Below are positions 7,513 through 9,201 of a stretch of 9,201 bases of DNA, in pieces. Source of the stretch: an uncultured Eubacteriaceae bacterium (GTDB lineage Bacteria > Bacillota > Clostridia > Lachnospirales > Lachnospiraceae). The position numbers and the translations under genes are program-made. The first letter of the stretch is position 1; every line of letters starts with the position of its first letter. Under the pieces are notes generated by a model. The model did not search any database. It was not told the origin of the DNA and worked only from the letters and a program-made list of their open reading frames with translations. The stretch is from contig CAMEUH010000091.1 in assembly GCA_945938055.1 (NCBI GenBank), forward strand, positions 1-9,201, in the 5' to 3' direction.

Positions 7513-8349
7513 ATGAAGTATAGGACAGGGGATTTATCGAAAATATTAAGTGTTTCTTCCAATACAATCAGGCGCTATGAAGAAAAAGGATATTTGCATT
7601 CCATTCGGGAAGAAAAGAGTGATTATCGGTATTTTGATAATTCGGATGTTACCAAAATGGTTTTTATCAGTAAATATAGAAAAATAGGATTTAGCCATGA
7701 TCAGATTGCTAAGATGTTTCAGTCCGATTTTTTTACAAGCATGGAAATATGCAAGGATAAGCTGGCTGAGCTGGACAGGCAGATTGCTACCCTGACGGCA
7801 GTGCGGCATATGCTTAAGGACGATATTGTTCTCATGAATCGTGTGAAAGATCAGGAAATAAAAGTTTATGAACGTAATTGTGTTGGTTTTTATTATGTGT
7901 CTTATCAGAAAAACGGGAAGTTGTTATTGGACAAGCAAAGAATTGATAAATTGTATGATTTTATGTATATTTGTCCGGAAATAAAATATTGTTACATTTT
8001 CCGAAAAGAAAACATATTAAAAGGGAAATTAATCTATGAGGAAGCAATTGCGATTAAGAAAGTGGATGCTGCGAAATTTGCCATAGCCATTGATGATGAA
8101 AGCATCGAGAGTTATGATGAACAGCCAAGTCTGATGAGGATTGTAAAGGTTCCGATTGACTTTACGAATGAGGATACAATATCGGAAGAAGAGGCAAGGA
8201 AAATCATTTATGATGATTTACTTGATATGATGAAAGATAGGGGATGTAAACTTGCCGGAGATGCCATAGCAATTAAAATTGGTTTTTCGAAAGAGGGAAA
8301 TGCCGAGGAACAGTACTTATTGATGAGTATGCCCGTGGAAGTTATATAG
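7513..8349 (+). CDS. MerR-family transcriptional regulator with probable GyrI-like effector-binding domain
   Basis: A protein of 278 residues. Residues 1-70 are a MerR winged helix-turn-helix: RTGDLSKILSVSSNTIRRYE, then a YLH..R.E..DYRYF wing and D..K..FI...R.IGFS. Residues 75-115 form the amphipathic dimerisation helix (KLAELDRQIATLTAVRHML). Residues 120-278 resemble the effector-binding domains of BmrR-type regulators, without cysteines placed for obvious metal sensing. An in-frame ATG at 7492 would place the GGAGG at 7502-7506 inside the gene, so 7513 is preferred. Such proteins bind the spacer of target promoters and untwist DNA on binding a ligand. The next gene's promoter carries a palindrome in exactly that place (8437-8453), so it is a likely target. 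A terminator follows, so the two are not an operon. Family is firm; ligand unknown. Confidence 0.9.
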   Translation: MKYRTGDLSKILSVSSNTIRRYEEKGYLHSIREEKSDYRYFDNSDVTKMVFISKYRKIGFSHDQIAKMFQSDFFTSMEICKDKLAELDRQIATLTAVRHMLKDDIVLMNRVKDQEIKVYERNCVGFYYVSYQKNGKLLLDKQRIDKLYDFMYICPEIKYCYIFRKENILKGKLIYEEAIAIKKVDAAKFAIAIDDESIESYDEQPSLMRIVKVPIDFTNEDTISEEEARKIIYDDLLDMMKDRGCKLAGDAIAIKIGFSKEGNAEEQYLLMSMPVEVI

Positions 8350-8369
8350 AATTATTAAAAAAGTGATTG

Positions 8370-8419
8370 AAAAAGGCAGAAGATTGTGCAAAATACACAA
8401 AAACAGTCATCTGCTTTTT
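8370..8419 (+). terminator. Terminator of the MerR-family gene
   Basis: AAAAAGGCAGAAGATTG (8370-8386) pairs imperfectly with CAGTCATCTGCTTTTT (8404-8419), with one bulged G and two mismatches, and ends in TTTTT. It lies about 20 bp after the stop codon. The A-rich 5' side could let it act in both directions. Confidence 0.75.
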
Positions 8420-8431
8420 CTATTTGTGACA

Positions 8432-8462
8432 TTGACTATGACATAATGTCATACTATACGAT
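8432..8462 (+). promoter_or_regulatory. Promoter with MerR-type operator palindrome before the pectinase-like stub
   Basis: The -35 box TTGACT (8432-8437) is followed by TATACG at 17 bp (8455-8460) or TACGAT at 19 bp (8457-8462), each four of six to the -10 consensus. A perfect 17-bp palindrome TATGACATAATGTCATA (8437-8453) fills the spacer. An operator between -35 and -10, with a long spacer, is the known arrangement for MerR-family control, and a MerR-type gene lies directly upstream. The link is inference. Confidence 0.6.
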
Positions 8463-8510
8463 TAAAATAATGTATTAGAAAAAATACAATTTATTAAGGA
8501 GGAATCATTC

Positions 8511-8987
8511 ATGTGTAGCAAGACAATAAAACTTATCAGACGTATTACCGCCTGGGGATGTGTGATAGCCATGATGGCGGGTATCATGGTTACGGACGTA
8601 AGCGTTGTACATGCGGCTGGTGGAAGAAAAATCGATGTATGGGATATGGGTTGTGTCCAAGAATCAAATACAACAGCATACACGAATAACATTACAAAGG
8701 AGACCTGGGACAATTTTGATGGGGTGACGACATCAGGTAGCTTTTCAGGAGCCGATAATACAGCGTATGATTTTCAATTTGGTACGAGCGATTTGACATT
8801 AACGTATTTAACAAAGGACAGACTTTTTGGCCCTTCGACCAAAAATTATGGTACGAACTCACTGTCAACTGCAGAATACCCGGATGGATATACGGCAGCA
8901 GGAATGTATTACTGTAATGGTAACGGCGGTGAAAACAGAAGATATTTTACAATGAAAAAAAATGAAGTCCATGACAGACTTCATTGA
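8511..8987 (+). pseudogene. Truncated 5' part of a secreted pectinase/pectinesterase-type protein
   Basis: A strong ribosome binding site AAGGAGG (8496-8502) stands 8 nt before the ATG. Residues 1-35 are a Sec signal peptide ending in VHA. The mature part (IDVWDMG, KDRLFG, KNYGTNSL, YTAAGMYYCNGNGGENRRYF) has the style of the N-terminal ancillary domain found in Lachnospiraceae pectinesterases and pectate lyases; this is recognised from memory, not by search. No catalytic domain follows. Near residue 148, in an A-run (8955-8962), the sequence runs into the terminator of the opposite-strand UPF0397 gene, and the last dozen residues are translated from that terminator. It is therefore a 158-residue stub, probably non-functional, made by deletion or rearrangement or by a faulty assembly join. 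Confidence 0.72.
8955..8985 (-). terminator. Rho-independent terminator of the UPF0397 gene
   Basis: Read on the minus strand, AATGAAGTC and GACTTCATT form a perfect 9-bp stem (8961-8969 with 8977-8985) with a 7-nt loop, followed by a run of T (the A-run 8955-8962). It lies about 20 bp after that gene's stop. It overlaps the end of the stub on the other strand. Confidence 0.88.
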
Positions 8988-9004
8988 TTTGACAGGAAAT
9001 ATGA

Positions 9005-9201
9005 TTATTTCTTTGTCAGAGAACCTTCCTTTGTCTTTGTCTTTGCATAGATGGAGCATAACAGTCCACCGACAACGCAGGAGCAGATTGCATTCATGAC
9101 AAATGCGATACCACCCTGTGTGAAGACAAGAGAAACAGGTTCAGCATAAATGACAATGTCAAGAACAGGAGCAACGATGATCCATGCTACGGCATTGGCA
9201 A
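9005..9201 (-). CDS. UPF0397-family ECF transporter S component, C-terminal 64 residues (5' end outside window)
   Basis: Translated on the minus strand from the window edge, the frame gives 64 residues and a TAA at 9005-9007. The start is beyond the window. It contains ANAVAWIIVAPVLDIVIYAE, then FTQGGIAFVMN, a second hydrophobic helix (about residues 36-51), and a basic tail ending YAKTKTKEGSLTKK. This is the typical ending of UPF0397 membrane proteins, predicted substrate-capture (S) subunits of energy-coupling-factor vitamin transporters; some database entries label them riboflavin-type, but the substrate cannot be read here. Family length is around 180 residues, so about a third is present. 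A strong terminator follows directly. The gene points toward the pectinase stub, which ends in its terminator. Confidence 0.83.
   Translation of the reverse strand, partial: ANAVAWIIVAPVLDIVIYAEPVSLVFTQGGIAFVMNAICSCVVGGLLCSIYAKTKTKEGSLTKK

Noticed and set aside
8865..9059. Minus-strand open frame overlapping the UPF0397 end
   Set aside because: It is in a different frame from the clear UPF0397 C-terminus and runs through its terminator into the opposite gene.

Overview
The window reads as an AT-rich Firmicutes chromosome segment, most likely from a pectin-degrading gut Lachnospiraceae (Lachnospira or [Bacteroides] pectinophilus type). This rests on protein style: a secreted pectin methylesterase fused to a rhamnogalacturonan acetylesterase-like SGNH domain, DUF4214 C-terminal modules on secreted enzymes, strong AGGAGG-type ribosome binding sites, and a UPF0397-type ECF transporter S component. 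The genus is inference.

Layout. (1) 1-3210 (+): 3' part of a large secreted multidomain pectin esterase (CE8 pectinesterase, Ig-like spacer, CE12-like esterase, four DUF4214 units), closed by a terminator at 3247-3292. (2) 3502-6981 (+): complete secreted protein with its own promoter, containing a signal peptide, GLUG-like repeats, an FN3-like domain, a purple-acid-phosphatase-like metallophosphoesterase and a DUF4214 tail, closed by a terminator at 7004-7047. The DUF4214 tails of these two otherwise unrelated enzymes share a 714-bp tract with no differences (2451-3164 = 6222-6935). (3) 7048-7447: no credible gene, but a large inverted-repeat element (7074-7350) with about 90-nt arms and two further hairpins in its loop. 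(4) 7513-8349 (+): a MerR-family regulator with a probable GyrI-like effector domain. (5) 8511-8987 (+): the 5' stub of another secreted pectinase-type protein. Its promoter carries a 17-bp perfect palindrome between the -35 and -10 boxes, as expected of a MerR-type target. The stub ends abruptly where the sequence changes into the terminator of (6), the 3' end of a UPF0397/ECF S-component gene on the minus strand (9005-9201).

Working together: genes 1 and 5 point to extracellular pectin processing (demethylation, deacetylation), gene 2 to surface phosphate release or phosphodiester cleavage, and the shared DUF4214 tail to a common surface or retention module. The MerR regulator is a plausible controller of the pectinase-type gene just downstream. 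No described defence system, CRISPR array, tRNA or rRNA was seen. The most unusual signals are the perfect module duplication onto a gene of different codon habit, the structured inverted-repeat element, and the rearrangement junction near 8955.
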